Shown in pieces: positions 43,042 to 52,878 of a stretch of DNA of 64,000 nt. The notes under the pieces were generated by a model. It saw only the letters and a list, made by a program, of their open reading frames with translations, made no database searches and had not been told where the DNA came from. The position numbers and the translations under genes are program-made. How positions within the stretch are numbered: position 1 is the stretch's first letter; every line of letters starts with the position of its first letter. Source of the stretch: Clostridia bacterium. Lineage in GTDB: Bacteria; Bacillota; Clostridia; Oscillospirales; Acutalibacteraceae. The stretch is from positions 1-64,000 of the forward strand of contig JAFWYP010000022.1 of assembly GCA_017517665.1 (NCBI GenBank). Reading direction: 5' to 3'.

Positions 43042-43698
43042 ATGAAGATTACACAGAAGATTACCGCACTTTTGGTTATGTCTGCGATTATCGTAAGTGC
43101 CTTTTCATTCAGCGCATTGGGCGTATCTCCCGTAAAGGGCAGTGAGGTTGCACAATTCGCAGCTCAGTTTGAAGGCTGCGGATACAAATATTCAAGCAAG
43201 GGTCCCGATAAATTTGACTGCTCGGGTCTTGTATATTATGTACTTAAGAATTTCGGCATCACCTTCGGTCACAGTACATCCGCCTATAACACGGTTGAAA
43301 AGGCAAAAGAATTCGGCACGGTTATAAAGGATATGAGCAAGGCAAAGGAAGGCGACATCGTTGCATGGAGCGGTCACGCTGCGATATATCTCGGAAACGG
43401 CAAGTGCGTTCACGCAATGAATGAAAGAAAAGGCGTTATTATCAATAACGTTGAAGATTTCATAGACAGCAAGGGTGTCAAAAACCCCTCGCATTTCTTT
43501 ATCAGACCCTTTGATTATGCCGATGAAACCGCAGAAAAAGCTGTTGAAGAAAAACCCGTTGCAAAAACAGCGGCTCAGAGCAATGAGCCCGCCCGGGAAA
43601 AGCTCACATTCCGCGAAAAAATTGAGCATATGTTTGAAAGAATCGGAGATTTTATCAAATCTCCCTTCACTCCCGTTATTGATGCAATCAAAAACTGA
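43042..43698 (+). CDS. Secreted NlpC/P60 peptidoglycan hydrolase
   Basis: Cleaves the stem peptide of peptidoglycan, typically gamma-D-Glu-diamino acid bonds. It has 218 residues with a signal peptide (about 1-30; KKIT-like basic start, hydrophobic ALLVMSAIIVSAFSFSA). The NlpC/P60 domain has the catalytic Cys in FDCSGLVYYV and His in WSGHAAIYLG, and a third polar position is in CVHAMNERK. A charged C-terminal tail ends in amphipathic helices and carries no known wall-binding repeats. The ATG at 43042 follows AGGAGG; codons upstream back to 42946 overlap the promoter. Its strong promoter suggests high expression. Confidence 0.93.
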   Translation: MKITQKITALLVMSAIIVSAFSFSALGVSPVKGSEVAQFAAQFEGCGYKYSSKGPDKFDCSGLVYYVLKNFGITFGHSTSAYNTVEKAKEFGTVIKDMSKAKEGDIVAWSGHAAIYLGNGKCVHAMNERKGVIINNVEDFIDSKGVKNPSHFFIRPFDYADETAEKAVEEKPVAKTAAQSNEPAREKLTFREKIEHMFERIGDFIKSPFTPVIDAIKN

Positions 43699-43699
43699 A

Positions 43700-43738
43700 A
43701 TAACCGGTTTGTACGTTATCGTGCAAGCCGGTTTTTTA
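43700..43738 (+). terminator. Terminator of the NlpC/P60 gene
   Basis: A 10-bp stem AACCGGTTTG (43702-43711) / CAAGCCGGTT (43724-43733), one G·T-type mismatch position, followed by TTTTTT. Confidence 0.88.
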
Positions 43739-43920
43739 TTTAAATTATGTAATAAAATTATAAATACTACTTGTAATTTATATTTAAAATAATTATAATA
43801 GTAGAGTACAATAGGGTCATAGTGTACAGTTATGTCTTTTTTACACTTTTGTCACAATTTCTTAATTAAAGTGAAATATAATCAAAATGATGCAATGCAT
43901 CTGGATTCAGGAGGAAGAAA

Positions 43921-45519
43921 ATGGGCAAGAAATATGTTATTTCCTACGACATAGGAACAACCGGTGTTAAGACCTGTCTTTTTGAAATTGACAAAGAAAT
44001 AACACTTGTCAGCGCCGCAATGGAGGGATATAAGCTCTATATCATGCCCGACGGCGGTGCGGAGCAGGACCCCGACGAATGGTGGGCAGCCATCTGCTCA
44101 ACAACCAAAACCATTTTTAATAACTGCGATATCAGTCCCGAACTCGTAGAGGGCATTTCCTTCTGCTCACAGATGCAGGGTCTTGTGCTTGTAGATAAGA
44201 ACGGCAAGCCCGTTCACAGAGCCTTCAGCTACATGGACCAGCGTGCAAGAAAACAGATAAAAGAGGGCATGGCAAACGGAATTCAGATTGCAGGAGCAAA
44301 TATCTTCAAGCTCATTCCCTCAATTCTTATAACGGGTGCGGTTTCCGCAAGTGTAAAAGACCCCGTATGGAAATATAACTGGGTAAAAGAAAACGAGCCC
44401 GAAAACTTCAAGCGTGTTTATAAGTGGCTTGACGTTAAGGAATACATAATCTGCCGCATGACCGATAAATTTGTCATGACTCCCGACTCCGCTTTCGGAA
44501 CTCTTCTTTACGATATCCGCAAAGGCAAGGAAGGCTTCAGCAAAACAATCTGCAAGCTTCTCGGAGTTAATCCCGACCATATGCCCGAGCTTATCAAATG
44601 CACCGATAAGGCAGGCGGTCTTACCGCAAAGGCTGCCGCAGAGCTCGGTCTTAAGGAGGGCACGGCAGTATTCGGCGGCGGCGGTGACGCTTCGCTCATC
44701 GGTGTCGGCGCAGGCAGCGTTGAGCTCGGTGAAACACATATCTATAACGGCACATCGGGCTGGGTTTCAACCGTTGTTGACAAGAGCGTTGTTGATGCCT
44801 CGGCAATGATTGCCGCCATAGTCGGTGCACAGAAGGACCGCTTCAACTACTTCGCAGAGCTTGAAACCGCAGGCAAGTGCCTCGAGTGGGTAAAAGACCA
44901 CCTTGCTCTTGACGAAATCGGAATTTTCCTCAACAAAACAGACGTTGCGGAATCCGAAGAAACAGTTTACACAAGCCTTTACGATTATCTTTCAAAGGTT
45001 GTTGACGAAATTCCCGCAGGCAGTCAGGGAGTTATCTTCACTCCGTGGCTTCACGGCAACCGCTGTCCGTTTGAGGACCCCAACTCAAGAGGTATGTTCT
45101 TCAATATCAGCCTTGACGTGGGCAAAACAGAGCTCATCCGTTCCGTTCTTGAAGGCGTATGCATGCACATGAGATGGTTCCTTGAAACTCAGGATAAGAA
45201 AATCAAGACCTCTCAGACAGTCCGCTTTGTCGGCGGCGGCGCACTCAGCGACGTAACCTGCCAGATTCTTGCAGACGTAACGGGCAGAACCGTTGAAACA
45301 GTTGATTCTCCGCAGAACGTAGGTGCAGTCGGCGCAGCTGTTGTTATGGCAGTCGGTCTCGGAGTTCTCGATGACATCTCTCAGGCTAAAAAGCTCATCC
45401 CCGCAAAGAAAACCTTCAAGCCCAATCCCGCAAACAAAGAGGCTTATGACCGCAACTATGCAGTTTATAAAACTCTTTATAAGAATAACAAAGAAGCTTT
45501 CAAGGCTCTCAACAGCTGA
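43921..45519 (+). CDS. FGGY-family carbohydrate kinase (xylulokinase-like)
   Basis: Sugar kinase of 532 residues. The N-terminal nucleotide fold begins SYDIGTTGVKTCLFE, the substrate region has SFCSQMQGLVLVD and SYMDQRARKQ (xylulokinase-like MDQR), and the C-terminal FGGY domain has VRFVGGGALSDVTCQILADV and VGAVGAAVVMAVGLG. It belongs to the XylB-like group, but the substrate (xylulose, ribulose, gluconate-type or other) cannot be read from the sequence. It stands apart from the fucose genes and has no isomerase beside it. AGGAGGAAGAAA precedes the ATG. Confidence 0.88.
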   Translation: MGKKYVISYDIGTTGVKTCLFEIDKEITLVSAAMEGYKLYIMPDGGAEQDPDEWWAAICSTTKTIFNNCDISPELVEGISFCSQMQGLVLVDKNGKPVHRAFSYMDQRARKQIKEGMANGIQIAGANIFKLIPSILITGAVSASVKDPVWKYNWVKENEPENFKRVYKWLDVKEYIICRMTDKFVMTPDSAFGTLLYDIRKGKEGFSKTICKLLGVNPDHMPELIKCTDKAGGLTAKAAAELGLKEGTAVFGGGGDASLIGVGAGSVELGETHIYNGTSGWVSTVVDKSVVDASAMIAAIVGAQKDRFNYFAELETAGKCLEWVKDHLALDEIGIFLNKTDVAESEETVYTSLYDYLSKVVDEIPAGSQGVIFTPWLHGNRCPFEDPNSRGMFFNISLDVGKTELIRSVLEGVCMHMRWFLETQDKKIKTSQTVRFVGGGALSDVTCQILADVTGRTVETVDSPQNVGAVGAAVVMAVGLGVLDDISQAKKLIPAKKTFKPNPANKEAYDRNYAVYKTLYKNNKEAFKALNS

Positions 45520-45548
45520 GAAAAATTCATATGAAAGGACTCATTACC

Positions 45549-46250
45549 ATGAAAAGATATTTTGCTCTCATTATTACGGTTATCGTAATTCTTACCTGCT
45601 TCACAGCCTGCAAGCCCAAAGTAAAGAACGGTGCTGTTGTTGAAAACGGTGCAGGTCAGCAGGTTGCAATCGTTACCTCTCCCGACGGCGGCATCGTAAG
45701 AGACGGCGCAGGCAATCTCGTTGTTCTCGTAACCGACCATAACGGCAAAAACGTTAAAGACGAAAACGGCGAATACAAAACAAATGCCATTAATATGGAC
45801 CATGCAATCGTTATCGGCAGACGCGTTGAAGCCAAAAACTACTCTGTAGAAATTCCCAACGGCTGGTCAGATGCAGTCACTCTTGATAACCTCTCCATTA
45901 CAAAAGACGGCACAAACGAATCCCTTGTTATCATGGAAAAAGAAGGCTCTGTCACCAAGGCTATGGAAGACCTTTCAAAAGTATTTGATAACATTACCCG
46001 TATGTATCCCAATGTTGTAAGCGAAAACACAACAGTTAAAATCAATGATAAAATCACCGCGAACTTTATTTCGGCTTATATTCCCGTTCAGAAGACCGAT
46101 GAAAACGGAAATCCCGTTCCGGGCTATCTCGGCTACTACTTCTTTGAAGCAAACGGTCACACCTATTCCTGCAAAATCGAAGGCCGCCGCAATCTGAGCG
46201 AAACCCTCGATGAATTCACAAACATTCTTTCATCCATTAACTTCCGCTGA
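45549..46250 (+). CDS. Predicted lipoprotein of unknown function
   Basis: A 233-residue protein with a short basic start, a hydrophobic segment and a lipobox-like LTCFTAC, so Cys 20 is the probable lipidation site. After it come two short GxxxxDGxG-type repeats (ENGAGQQVAIVTSPDGG, DGAGNLVVLVTDHNGK). A globular domain (about 85-230, starting at YSVEIPNGWSDAV) resembles secreted PsbP/DUF-type stress domains of small lipoproteins, though I cannot assign a family. It lies between the FGGY kinase and mreB, ending 27 bp before the mreB start. The ATG at 45549 (AAAGGA upstream) gives a proper signal peptide. Confidence 0.78.
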   Translation: MKRYFALIITVIVILTCFTACKPKVKNGAVVENGAGQQVAIVTSPDGGIVRDGAGNLVVLVTDHNGKNVKDENGEYKTNAINMDHAIVIGRRVEAKNYSVEIPNGWSDAVTLDNLSITKDGTNESLVIMEKEGSVTKAMEDLSKVFDNITRMYPNVVSENTTVKINDKITANFISAYIPVQKTDENGNPVPGYLGYYFFEANGHTYSCKIEGRRNLSETLDEFTNILSSINFR

Positions 46251-46277
46251 TAATTCTATTTGAAGGAGATAATTAAA

Positions 46278-47294
46278 ATGCTTTTTACTCAGGATATCGG
46301 TATAGATTTAGGTACCGCCAACACCCTTGTATTCGTTAAAGGCAAGGGCATCGTTATTCGTGAACCCTCCGTTGTTGCCGTTGACCAGAAGAGCAACCCT
46401 CCCAGAGTTGTTGCCGTTGGTATGGAAGCAAAGGAAATGATAGGCAGAACTCCCGGTTCAATCACAGCCGTCCGTCCTCTTAAAGACGGCGTTATAGCTG
46501 ATTTTGAAATCACCGCAGAAATGATTGCCGCATTCATCAAAAGAACAGCAAAAAGATCGCCTTTCACCAAAATCAGAGTTCTTATCTGCATTCCCTCAGG
46601 TGTTACCGAGGTTGAAAGAAAGGCTGTTTATGACGCCGCAAAGAGCGCAGGCGCAAAGTATGTAAGCCTTATCGAAGAACCCATGGCAGCAGCTATAGGC
46701 GCAGGTCTTCCCGTAAGCGAAGCAACAGGCAGCATGGTTGTTGACATCGGCGGCGGCACATCGGAAGTTGCCGTTATCTCACTCGGCGACGTTGTTACCG
46801 CAAACTCCGCAAGAGTTGCAGGCGATAATTTCGACGAAGCTATCATTTCTTACATCAAGAAAAAATATAATCTTCTTATCGGTGAAAGAACCGCAGAAGA
46901 TATCAAAATCAAAATCGGTTCAGCTTATCCCTATGAGGGAGAAGGCACAATCAACATCAAGGGCAGAAACCTCATGGACGGTCTCCCCAAAAACGTTGAT
47001 ATCACAAGCGAAGAAATCCGCGAAGCTATGTCCGACACGGTTTCACAGATTGTTGACGCAGTTAAGTCAACTCTCGAAAAGACTCCTCCCGAGCTTGCCG
47101 CAGATATCATTGACCACGGCATTATGCTCACAGGCGGCGGTGCTCTTCTCAGAGGTCTTGACACTCTCATTGCATCCGAAACAAAAATTCCCGTTCTCAT
47201 CGCACAGAATCCTCTCGACTGCGTTGCAGACGGCACAGGTATCTGCCTTGAGAACAACACTCTCAACGTAACAGGCAACAAGAAATATATCTAA
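46278..47294 (+). CDS. mreB: Rod-shape-determining actin homologue MreB
   Basis: Cytoskeletal ATPase that guides the elongation complex. Its 338 residues show the actin-fold motifs: phosphate 1 [19 protein letters not shown], connect/phosphate 2 [19 protein letters not shown], and adenosine motif [14 protein letters not shown]. It begins with a short hydrophobic MLFTQDIG that probably aids membrane contact. The ATG at 46278 follows AAGGAG by 9 nt; an in-frame TTG at 46260 lies before that site and is unlikely. It heads the mreB-mreC-mreD-mrdA-minD cluster. Confidence 0.97.
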   Translation: MLFTQDIGIDLGTANTLVFVKGKGIVIREPSVVAVDQKSNPPRVVAVGMEAKEMIGRTPGSITAVRPLKDGVIADFEITAEMIAAFIKRTAKRSPFTKIRVLICIPSGVTEVERKAVYDAAKSAGAKYVSLIEEPMAAAIGAGLPVSEATGSMVVDIGGGTSEVAVISLGDVVTANSARVAGDNFDEAIISYIKKKYNLLIGERTAEDIKIKIGSAYPYEGEGTINIKGRNLMDGLPKNVDITSEEIREAMSDTVSQIVDAVKSTLEKTPPELAADIIDHGIMLTGGGALLRGLDTLIASETKIPVLIAQNPLDCVADGTGICLENNTLNVTGNKKYI

Positions 47295-47305
47295 GGAGTA
47301 AAACG

Positions 47306-48148
47306 ATGATCCGCTTTTTGAAAAGCTCTGCATTTAAAATATTTGCAATCGTAGCCGCGGCATTGCTTGCAGGCTCGGTGTTTGCACTTGCTTCAAGAAG
47401 CGGCTCTTCACCGCTTACAAGCGTAACAAGCTTTGTTTTCGGTCCGGTTTCGCGTGCAGCATCGTATGTTGCCTCGGAGTTTGCAAATCTCCCGATTTCA
47501 TTCCGTTCATCCTCTGCGCTTGCAAGGGAAATTGAGGACCTTGAAAAGGAAATCGACAGACTCACACGCCAGCTTGTCGACTATGAGCAGGCAAAAAGCA
47601 AAAACGCTTTCTATCAGGAGTTTCTTGAAATCAAGGAAGAACACAGCGACTATGTTTTTTCCGAGGCGGCAATTATCGGCAGGGATTCGGCAGACCGTCT
47701 CGGCTCGTTCACGCTCAACAAGGGTTCAACAAGCGATATCAGCGTCAATGACCCCGTAATCTACGGTGATTACCTTGTGGGCATCGTTTCCTCCGTTACT
47801 CCTACTCGCTGCACAGTCAGCACAATACTTAATCCCGATGTAAATGTCAGCGCATATGAAGTGCGTACACGCGACCTCGGATTTGTAACCTCAACGGTTG
47901 CACTTGCCGAGGAGGGACACTGCCATATGCCCGGACTTTCAACCTCAACAGCCATCACCGCGGGCGGAATTGTCTGTACCTCGGGCGTGGGCGGTATTTA
48001 TCCGCGCGACCTGATTATCGGCACGGTTGTTGATATCGTTGACGGAACGGTTGATATCTCCGCAAGTGCGGTTATCGAACCGGGCGTTGACTTCGGCGAA
48101 ATCACCGATGTTTTCATCATCACAGAATTTGACGGACAGAACCAGTAA
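47306..48148 (+). CDS. mreC: Rod-shape-determining protein MreC
   Basis: Extracytoplasmic scaffold of the elongasome, 280 residues. It has an N-terminal membrane helix (about 8-28), a coiled coil (about 70-105; REIEDLEKEIDRLTRQLVDY), and the beta-rich MreC domain with AAIIGRDSADRLGSFTLNKG and INDPVIYG-like and GIVSSVTPTRCTVSTILNP blocks. It is 11 bp after mreB and 2 bp before mreD. It links MreB to the PBP2 encoded two genes downstream. Confidence 0.94.
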   Translation: MIRFLKSSAFKIFAIVAAALLAGSVFALASRSGSSPLTSVTSFVFGPVSRAASYVASEFANLPISFRSSSALAREIEDLEKEIDRLTRQLVDYEQAKSKNAFYQEFLEIKEEHSDYVFSEAAIIGRDSADRLGSFTLNKGSTSDISVNDPVIYGDYLVGIVSSVTPTRCTVSTILNPDVNVSAYEVRTRDLGFVTSTVALAEEGHCHMPGLSTSTAITAGGIVCTSGVGGIYPRDLIIGTVVDIVDGTVDISASAVIEPGVDFGEITDVFIITEFDGQNQ

Positions 48149-48150
48149 TA

Positions 48151-48669
48151 ATGACACTTGAAACGCAGAAGAAAAAATTGATATTCCGCAGACTAAGCCT
48201 TGCTCTGATAATTCTGCTGATTTCCGCTGTGCAAAACACAGACGGCTATTTTCCGCAGATTTTCGGCATCAGGGCTTTGCTTCTTATACCTGCCGTTGTT
48301 TGCATAGCAATGTATGAACGCGATATATGGGGCATGATTCTCGGAATTTTTGCAGGTGCACTCTGGGATGTTTTTGCCTCGGGCGCGAGCTTCAACGCTC
48401 TTTTTCTGATGTCGGCAGGCTTCATCTGCGGCACTCTCATCAACACAATAATGCGCAACAACATCGTCACCGCTTCGATTCTGTCTTTTATTTTCTCCTT
48501 ACTCTATAATATTGTCTATTGGCTTTTTCACTTTGTTTTCACAAAACTCGACTCGGCATTCTTCATGCTCTGGAGATACTACCTGCCGGGCATAGTATAT
48601 ACAACGGTATTTGTTCCGATAATATTTATTATAATCAGAGCCGTTGAAAAGAAATTCACGGAAGAATAA
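48151..48669 (+). CDS. mreD: Rod-shape-determining protein MreD
   Basis: A 172-residue integral membrane protein with five to six hydrophobic helices and very few charges between them. The sequence is poorly conserved in this family, but ILGIFAGALWDVFASG and the length and position between mreC and the PBP2 gene support MreD. The family is part of the elongation complex; its biochemical role is not defined. It is 2 bp after the mreC stop, and an AAGGAGG site for the next gene lies just after its stop. Confidence 0.88.
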   Translation: MTLETQKKKLIFRRLSLALIILLISAVQNTDGYFPQIFGIRALLLIPAVVCIAMYERDIWGMILGIFAGALWDVFASGASFNALFLMSAGFICGTLINTIMRNNIVTASILSFIFSLLYNIVYWLFHFVFTKLDSAFFMLWRYYLPGIVYTTVFVPIIFIIIRAVEKKFTEE

Positions 48670-48690
48670 TTTCAGCAAGGAGGTAAGAAT

Positions 48691-50730
48691 ATGCACGTTA
48701 AAATCACGGGAACAAGACGGATTGTGTCCCTCTGCATTCTTCTTGCCTTTTTTGCGTTCTTTATTTTTGACCTTGTTAAAATTCAGATTATCGACGGCCC
48801 CGAATATGCCGCCGCAAGCAACGCCGTTTCCGAAAGAACGGCTGTTATTTCCGCCGCAAGAGGAGAAATTGTTGACTGCAACGGCAAAGAGCTTGTTTAT
48901 AACGACCAGGGTTATTCGATTATCTTTGACTATGCATATTTTCCGACAGAACAAGCCGAACGAAATGTTATCATTTCAAATCTTATAGATCTTTTTGAAA
49001 AGAATTCTCTCGAATGGATTGATAATCTTCCTCTTGTTTTTGACGGAAACGGAAGTATCGTTTATAAAGAGGACAGCGAAAATCTCATTAAGGAAATGAA
49101 GAGCAAGGATATGCTCAATCTCAATGAATACGCTACCGCGCAGAACTGCTTCGATGCACTTATCAAAAGATACAAGCTTGAAGAATATCCTGCCGAAAAA
49201 GCAAGAAAAATCGCTTCTGTCTGCTATGAAATGAAACGTCTTTTCTTCAGCATCGGTTATCCCTATACCTTCGCTTCGGATGTTCCCGAAACAGTTATTT
49301 CCTTTATTAAAGAAAACAGCGGCACTTATCAGGGTGTTGATGTTCAGGTTGTTCCCATAAGACAGTATACCGACGGCACACTTGCTCCGCATATTCTCGG
49401 CAGAACAGGTGCAATTGACGCCGATGAATATAAAAAGCTCAAGGAAGAAGGCTACAAAATCACCGATTTCATCGGAAAAAGCGGTATTGAGCTTGCAATG
49501 GAAGAATACCTCAAGGGTACAGACGGCGAAGAAACCATTTACTGGGACGGCGACGGTAATAAATCGAGTGCTGTTACCGTAAAACCCATTCAGGGCAATA
49601 CCGTTGTGCTCACCATTGATGCAGGTCTGCAGAAGGTTGCTCAGGAGGCACTTCGCAACACCCTTCTTGACTTTGCAGGCAGTGACAGAGGTAACCTTGT
49701 TGATGACGCAGGTGCGGTTGTTGTTCTCAACTGCAAAACAGGTGCAATCCTTGCCTGCGCTTCATATCCCACCTACGATATTTCAACCTACAGCGAAAAC
49801 GCAAAGGCACTCAATGAGGATTCCTCTGCACCTCTTTGGAACAGAGCGCTCCTTTCAACCTATGCAACGGGTTCAACAAAGAAGCCATCCGTTGCAATTG
49901 CCGCTCTTGAAGAGGGGCTTATAACCGAAGAAGATACCGTTTACTGCTCGGGAATGTATACCTATCTGGGTCAGGAATTCAAGTGCGAGCAGTCACATAA
50001 AACCAGATTTGTAAATGTTGTAAATGCAATCGACGAATCCTGCAACACCTTCTTCTATGAGGTCGGCAAAAATCTCGGCATTGAAAAAATGAACGAATAC
50101 AGAACCCTTTTCGGTCTGGGTTCAAAAACGGGTTGTGAGCTCGGCGAAGCAACGGGTATTCTCGACAGTCCCGAATACCGTTCCTCTCTCGGTCAGACAT
50201 GGCTTCCCGGTTTCACCGTTCAGTCGGCAATCGGTCAGGCAGGTAATCTTTTCACACCCATCCAGCTTGCAAATTACTGCGCCGTTATCGCAAACGGCGG
50301 TACAAGATATAAAACTCATTTCGTTAAAAGCATTAAAAACAGCGACTATTCTCAGACTATTCTTGAAACCAAGCCCGAAATCCTTTCTCAGATGGATATC
50401 TCGGCTGAAACGCTTGACACCGTTCAGAGAGGTATGCTCGCCGTTGGCGCAAGGTCGTCATATTTCAAGGACAGTCCCGTTGCAATTGCCGCAAAAACAG
50501 GTACTTCGCAGGAAATCCGCCAGCTTGACGGTCATTCCGTCAAGGTAAACAACGGTTTCCTCATGGCTTTTGCTCCCTATGAAAATCCCGAAATCGCCGT
50601 TGCTGTTGTCGGTGAAGGCTTCAGAGCGGGTTCAAGACTTTCTTCCGTTGTTGCCGAAATCGTGAAATACTATTTCGGTCAGAGCGACAGTATGCAGACC
50701 AATCAGCAAGAGAACATTCTTATTCCTTAA
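48691..50730 (+). CDS. mrdA: Penicillin-binding protein 2 (elongation-specific transpeptidase)
   Basis: Class B PBP of 679 residues in the mre cluster, expected to cross-link side-wall peptidoglycan. It has an N-terminal anchor helix (about 10-30), then a dimerisation/pedestal domain containing RGEIVDCNGKELVYN and ILGRTGAIDADEY. The transpeptidase domain has SxxK in ATGSTKKPSVAI (near residue 395), SxN in DESCNTFF and KTG in AAKTGTSQE. A short polar tail follows the domain. Its spacing to mreD is 21 bp, with AAGGAGG before the ATG. Confidence 0.94.
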   Translation: MHVKITGTRRIVSLCILLAFFAFFIFDLVKIQIIDGPEYAAASNAVSERTAVISAARGEIVDCNGKELVYNDQGYSIIFDYAYFPTEQAERNVIISNLIDLFEKNSLEWIDNLPLVFDGNGSIVYKEDSENLIKEMKSKDMLNLNEYATAQNCFDALIKRYKLEEYPAEKARKIASVCYEMKRLFFSIGYPYTFASDVPETVISFIKENSGTYQGVDVQVVPIRQYTDGTLAPHILGRTGAIDADEYKKLKEEGYKITDFIGKSGIELAMEEYLKGTDGEETIYWDGDGNKSSAVTVKPIQGNTVVLTIDAGLQKVAQEALRNTLLDFAGSDRGNLVDDAGAVVVLNCKTGAILACASYPTYDISTYSENAKALNEDSSAPLWNRALLSTYATGSTKKPSVAIAALEEGLITEEDTVYCSGMYTYLGQEFKCEQSHKTRFVNVVNAIDESCNTFFYEVGKNLGIEKMNEYRTLFGLGSKTGCELGEATGILDSPEYRSSLGQTWLPGFTVQSAIGQAGNLFTPIQLANYCAVIANGGTRYKTHFVKSIKNSDYSQTILETKPEILSQMDISAETLDTVQRGMLAVGARSSYFKDSPVAIAAKTGTSQEIRQLDGHSVKVNNGFLMAFAPYENPEIAVAVVGEGFRAGSRLSSVVAEIVKYYFGQSDSMQTNQQENILIP

Positions 50731-50743
50731 GGAGATAACAATA

Positions 50744-51466
50744 ATGGCTGAAATTATAGTTATTGCTTCGGGCAAAGGCGGCTCGGGTAAATCATCTTTC
50801 ACCGCAGGCGTCGGCAGAGCTCTTGCCAATCTCGGCAAAAAAGTTCTTGCGATTGACTGCGATATCGGTCTGCGTTCACTCGACCTTCTTTTCGGCGTTA
50901 CCGAAAACGTTGTGTTTGACTGGGGCGACCTTATATGCGACAGATGCACCTTTGAACAGGCACTCATCAAGACTGAAATCGACCTTCTTGCAGCGCCCCG
51001 TAATTTCAGCGATGAATTCACTCCCGAAGCTTCGGCAGAGCTTTTCAAATCCTTATCAAAGGATTATGATTACATACTTCTTGATTCTCCCGCCGGAATT
51101 GACAGGGGATTTCAGCTTGCCGCAAGCGGCGCAGACAAAGCGGTTGTTATCACAACTCCCGACAATATCTGCGTGAGAAGCTGTGCAAGAGCCTTTGATG
51201 AGCTTCGCAGACTCGGCATTGAGGATGCAAGACTCGTTATCAATATGTTTGAAGTCAAACCCGTATGCAAGAAAAAGCTTCTCAACATTGACCAATGCAT
51301 TGACGAAACGGGCGTTCAGCTTTTAGGAATCGTTCCCCGTGATATAAATGTAGGCTTCAGCTCGGTAACGGGCGAAACACCGGGAGAGTTTTCTCCCTCA
51401 TCCCTTGCATATAAACGAATCGCAAAGCGTATAACGGGTGCGCGCGTACCCCTTGTATGCGAATAA
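50744..51466 (+). CDS. minD: MinD-like ParA-family ATPase
   Basis: A 240-residue deviant Walker-A ATPase: IASGKGGSGKSSFTAGVG, then DCDIGLRSLDLLFG (the MinD-type switch) and YILLDSPAGIDRG. Homologues position the division septum by recruiting MinC. The last helix (LAYKRIAKRITG) is amphipathic and may bind the membrane, but it is followed by extra residues unlike the classic MinD tip. No minC or minE is next to it. It is 13 bp after mrdA and 12 bp before mnmE. A role linked to the elongation cluster is possible. Confidence 0.85.
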   Translation: MAEIIVIASGKGGSGKSSFTAGVGRALANLGKKVLAIDCDIGLRSLDLLFGVTENVVFDWGDLICDRCTFEQALIKTEIDLLAAPRNFSDEFTPEASAELFKSLSKDYDYILLDSPAGIDRGFQLAASGADKAVVITTPDNICVRSCARAFDELRRLGIEDARLVINMFEVKPVCKKKLLNIDQCIDETGVQLLGIVPRDINVGFSSVTGETPGEFSPSSLAYKRIAKRITGARVPLVCE

Positions 51467-51478
51467 CAGAGGTATATT

Positions 51479-52846
51479 ATGAAAAACCGTACCATTGCCG
51501 CCATTGCAACACCGAATGCACCCGGCGGTATCGGAATTGTGAGAATTTCGGGCGATAATGCCCTTGAAATCGCTTCAAGAATATTCAGACCCGTCAGCGG
51601 TAAGGCTCTTACGGACAGTAAGGGCTACCGTGCATATTTCGGGGATGTTTATGATAATAATGAAAAAATTGACGAGGCAGTTTGCCTCGTTTTTCGTGCG
51701 CCCTCAAGCTATACGGGCGAAGATACCGCCGAAATTTCATGCCACGGCGGTCTTTATATAACCAAAAGAGTGCTCCGTGCCGCACTCGATGCAGGCGCAA
51801 TTCCTGCCGAAGCAGGGGAGTTTACGAAGCGTGCATTCCTCAACGGAAAGCTTGACCTTGCCGCCGCCGAAAGCGTTATGTCACTCATCGGTGCATCGGG
51901 TAAACAAGCTGCAACCGCCGCGCTCAACACCCTTGACGGCAATCTGAGCCGTGAAATACGAAAATGTGCCGATGACATCATCGGAATCTGCGCATCCCTT
52001 GCCGCATGGGTCGATTATCCTGACGAGGATATCGAAGACACCGGAGCAGGGGATATGCTTCCGATTTTTGAAAAAACCAAAGCTGCTCTTTCCGATATTA
52101 TCCGCCGTTACGACTGCGGACGAGCCGTCACCGACGGAATTGATGCAGTTATCGTCGGCAAACCCAATGTCGGAAAATCAACACTCATGAATTTGCTCAC
52201 AGGTTTTGAGCGTTCAATCGTTACCGATATTGCAGGCACAACCCGTGACGTTGTTGAAGAGAAAATTGTTCTCGGTGAAATCATTATGCGTGTTGCAGAT
52301 ACGGCAGGCATCCGTGAAACCGAAAACGTTGTTGAAAATATCGGTGTCAATCTCGCAAAACGCAGACTTGAAAGAGCCGAGCTTGTGCTTGCCGTTTTCG
52401 ATTCAAGCGTACCGCTTAACAACGATGACCTTGACATCATTGAGCAGTGCCGCGGCAAAAAAGCGATTGCTCTTCTCAATAAATCCGACCTTCCCATGAC
52501 GGCAGACAGAAAAATCATTGATGATAACTTTCCGTATACCGTTGAGCTTTCCGCCGCAACGGGTGAGGGGAGAGATGCACTCGAAAATGCGGTGCGTTCG
52601 ATTTTCAGAACAAATGAGTTCGACCCCAACTCCGCTTGTCTGACAAGTGAAAGACAGAGGCTTTGCTGCGTTAATGCAATAAATCACATTGAGGAAGCAA
52701 TCGCCGCACTCAACATGGGCGTAACCCTCGATGCAGTCAACGTCTGTGCCGACTGCGCAATTGACGCTCTCCTTGAACTCACGGGCGACAGAGCAACCTC
52801 CGCCGTTGTTGACGAAGTTTTCTCCCGTTTCTGCGTGGGTAAGTAG
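51479..52846 (+). CDS. mnmE: tRNA modification GTPase MnmE
   Basis: Works with MnmG to add the carboxymethylaminomethyl group at U34 of certain tRNAs. It has 455 residues: N-terminal folate-binding domain (TIAAIATPNAPGGIGIVRISG), helical domain, and an inserted G domain with GKPNVGKSTLMNLLTG, DIAGTTRD, DTAGIRET and LLNKSD. The C-terminus ends FSRFCVGK, keeping the catalytic-type Cys of the C-(I/L/V)-GK motif. Its partner mnmG lies about 0.9 kb downstream, separated by a small AT-rich gene and a repeat-bearing gap. Confidence 0.97.
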   Translation: MKNRTIAAIATPNAPGGIGIVRISGDNALEIASRIFRPVSGKALTDSKGYRAYFGDVYDNNEKIDEAVCLVFRAPSSYTGEDTAEISCHGGLYITKRVLRAALDAGAIPAEAGEFTKRAFLNGKLDLAAAESVMSLIGASGKQAATAALNTLDGNLSREIRKCADDIIGICASLAAWVDYPDEDIEDTGAGDMLPIFEKTKAALSDIIRRYDCGRAVTDGIDAVIVGKPNVGKSTLMNLLTGFERSIVTDIAGTTRDVVEEKIVLGEIIMRVADTAGIRETENVVENIGVNLAKRRLERAELVLAVFDSSVPLNNDDLDIIEQCRGKKAIALLNKSDLPMTADRKIIDDNFPYTVELSAATGEGRDALENAVRSIFRTNEFDPNSACLTSERQRLCCVNAINHIEEAIAALNMGVTLDAVNVCADCAIDALLELTGDRATSAVVDEVFSRFCVGK

Positions 52847-52878
52847 TTTGCAAATCCGATTTACAAGGCGATGATTAC

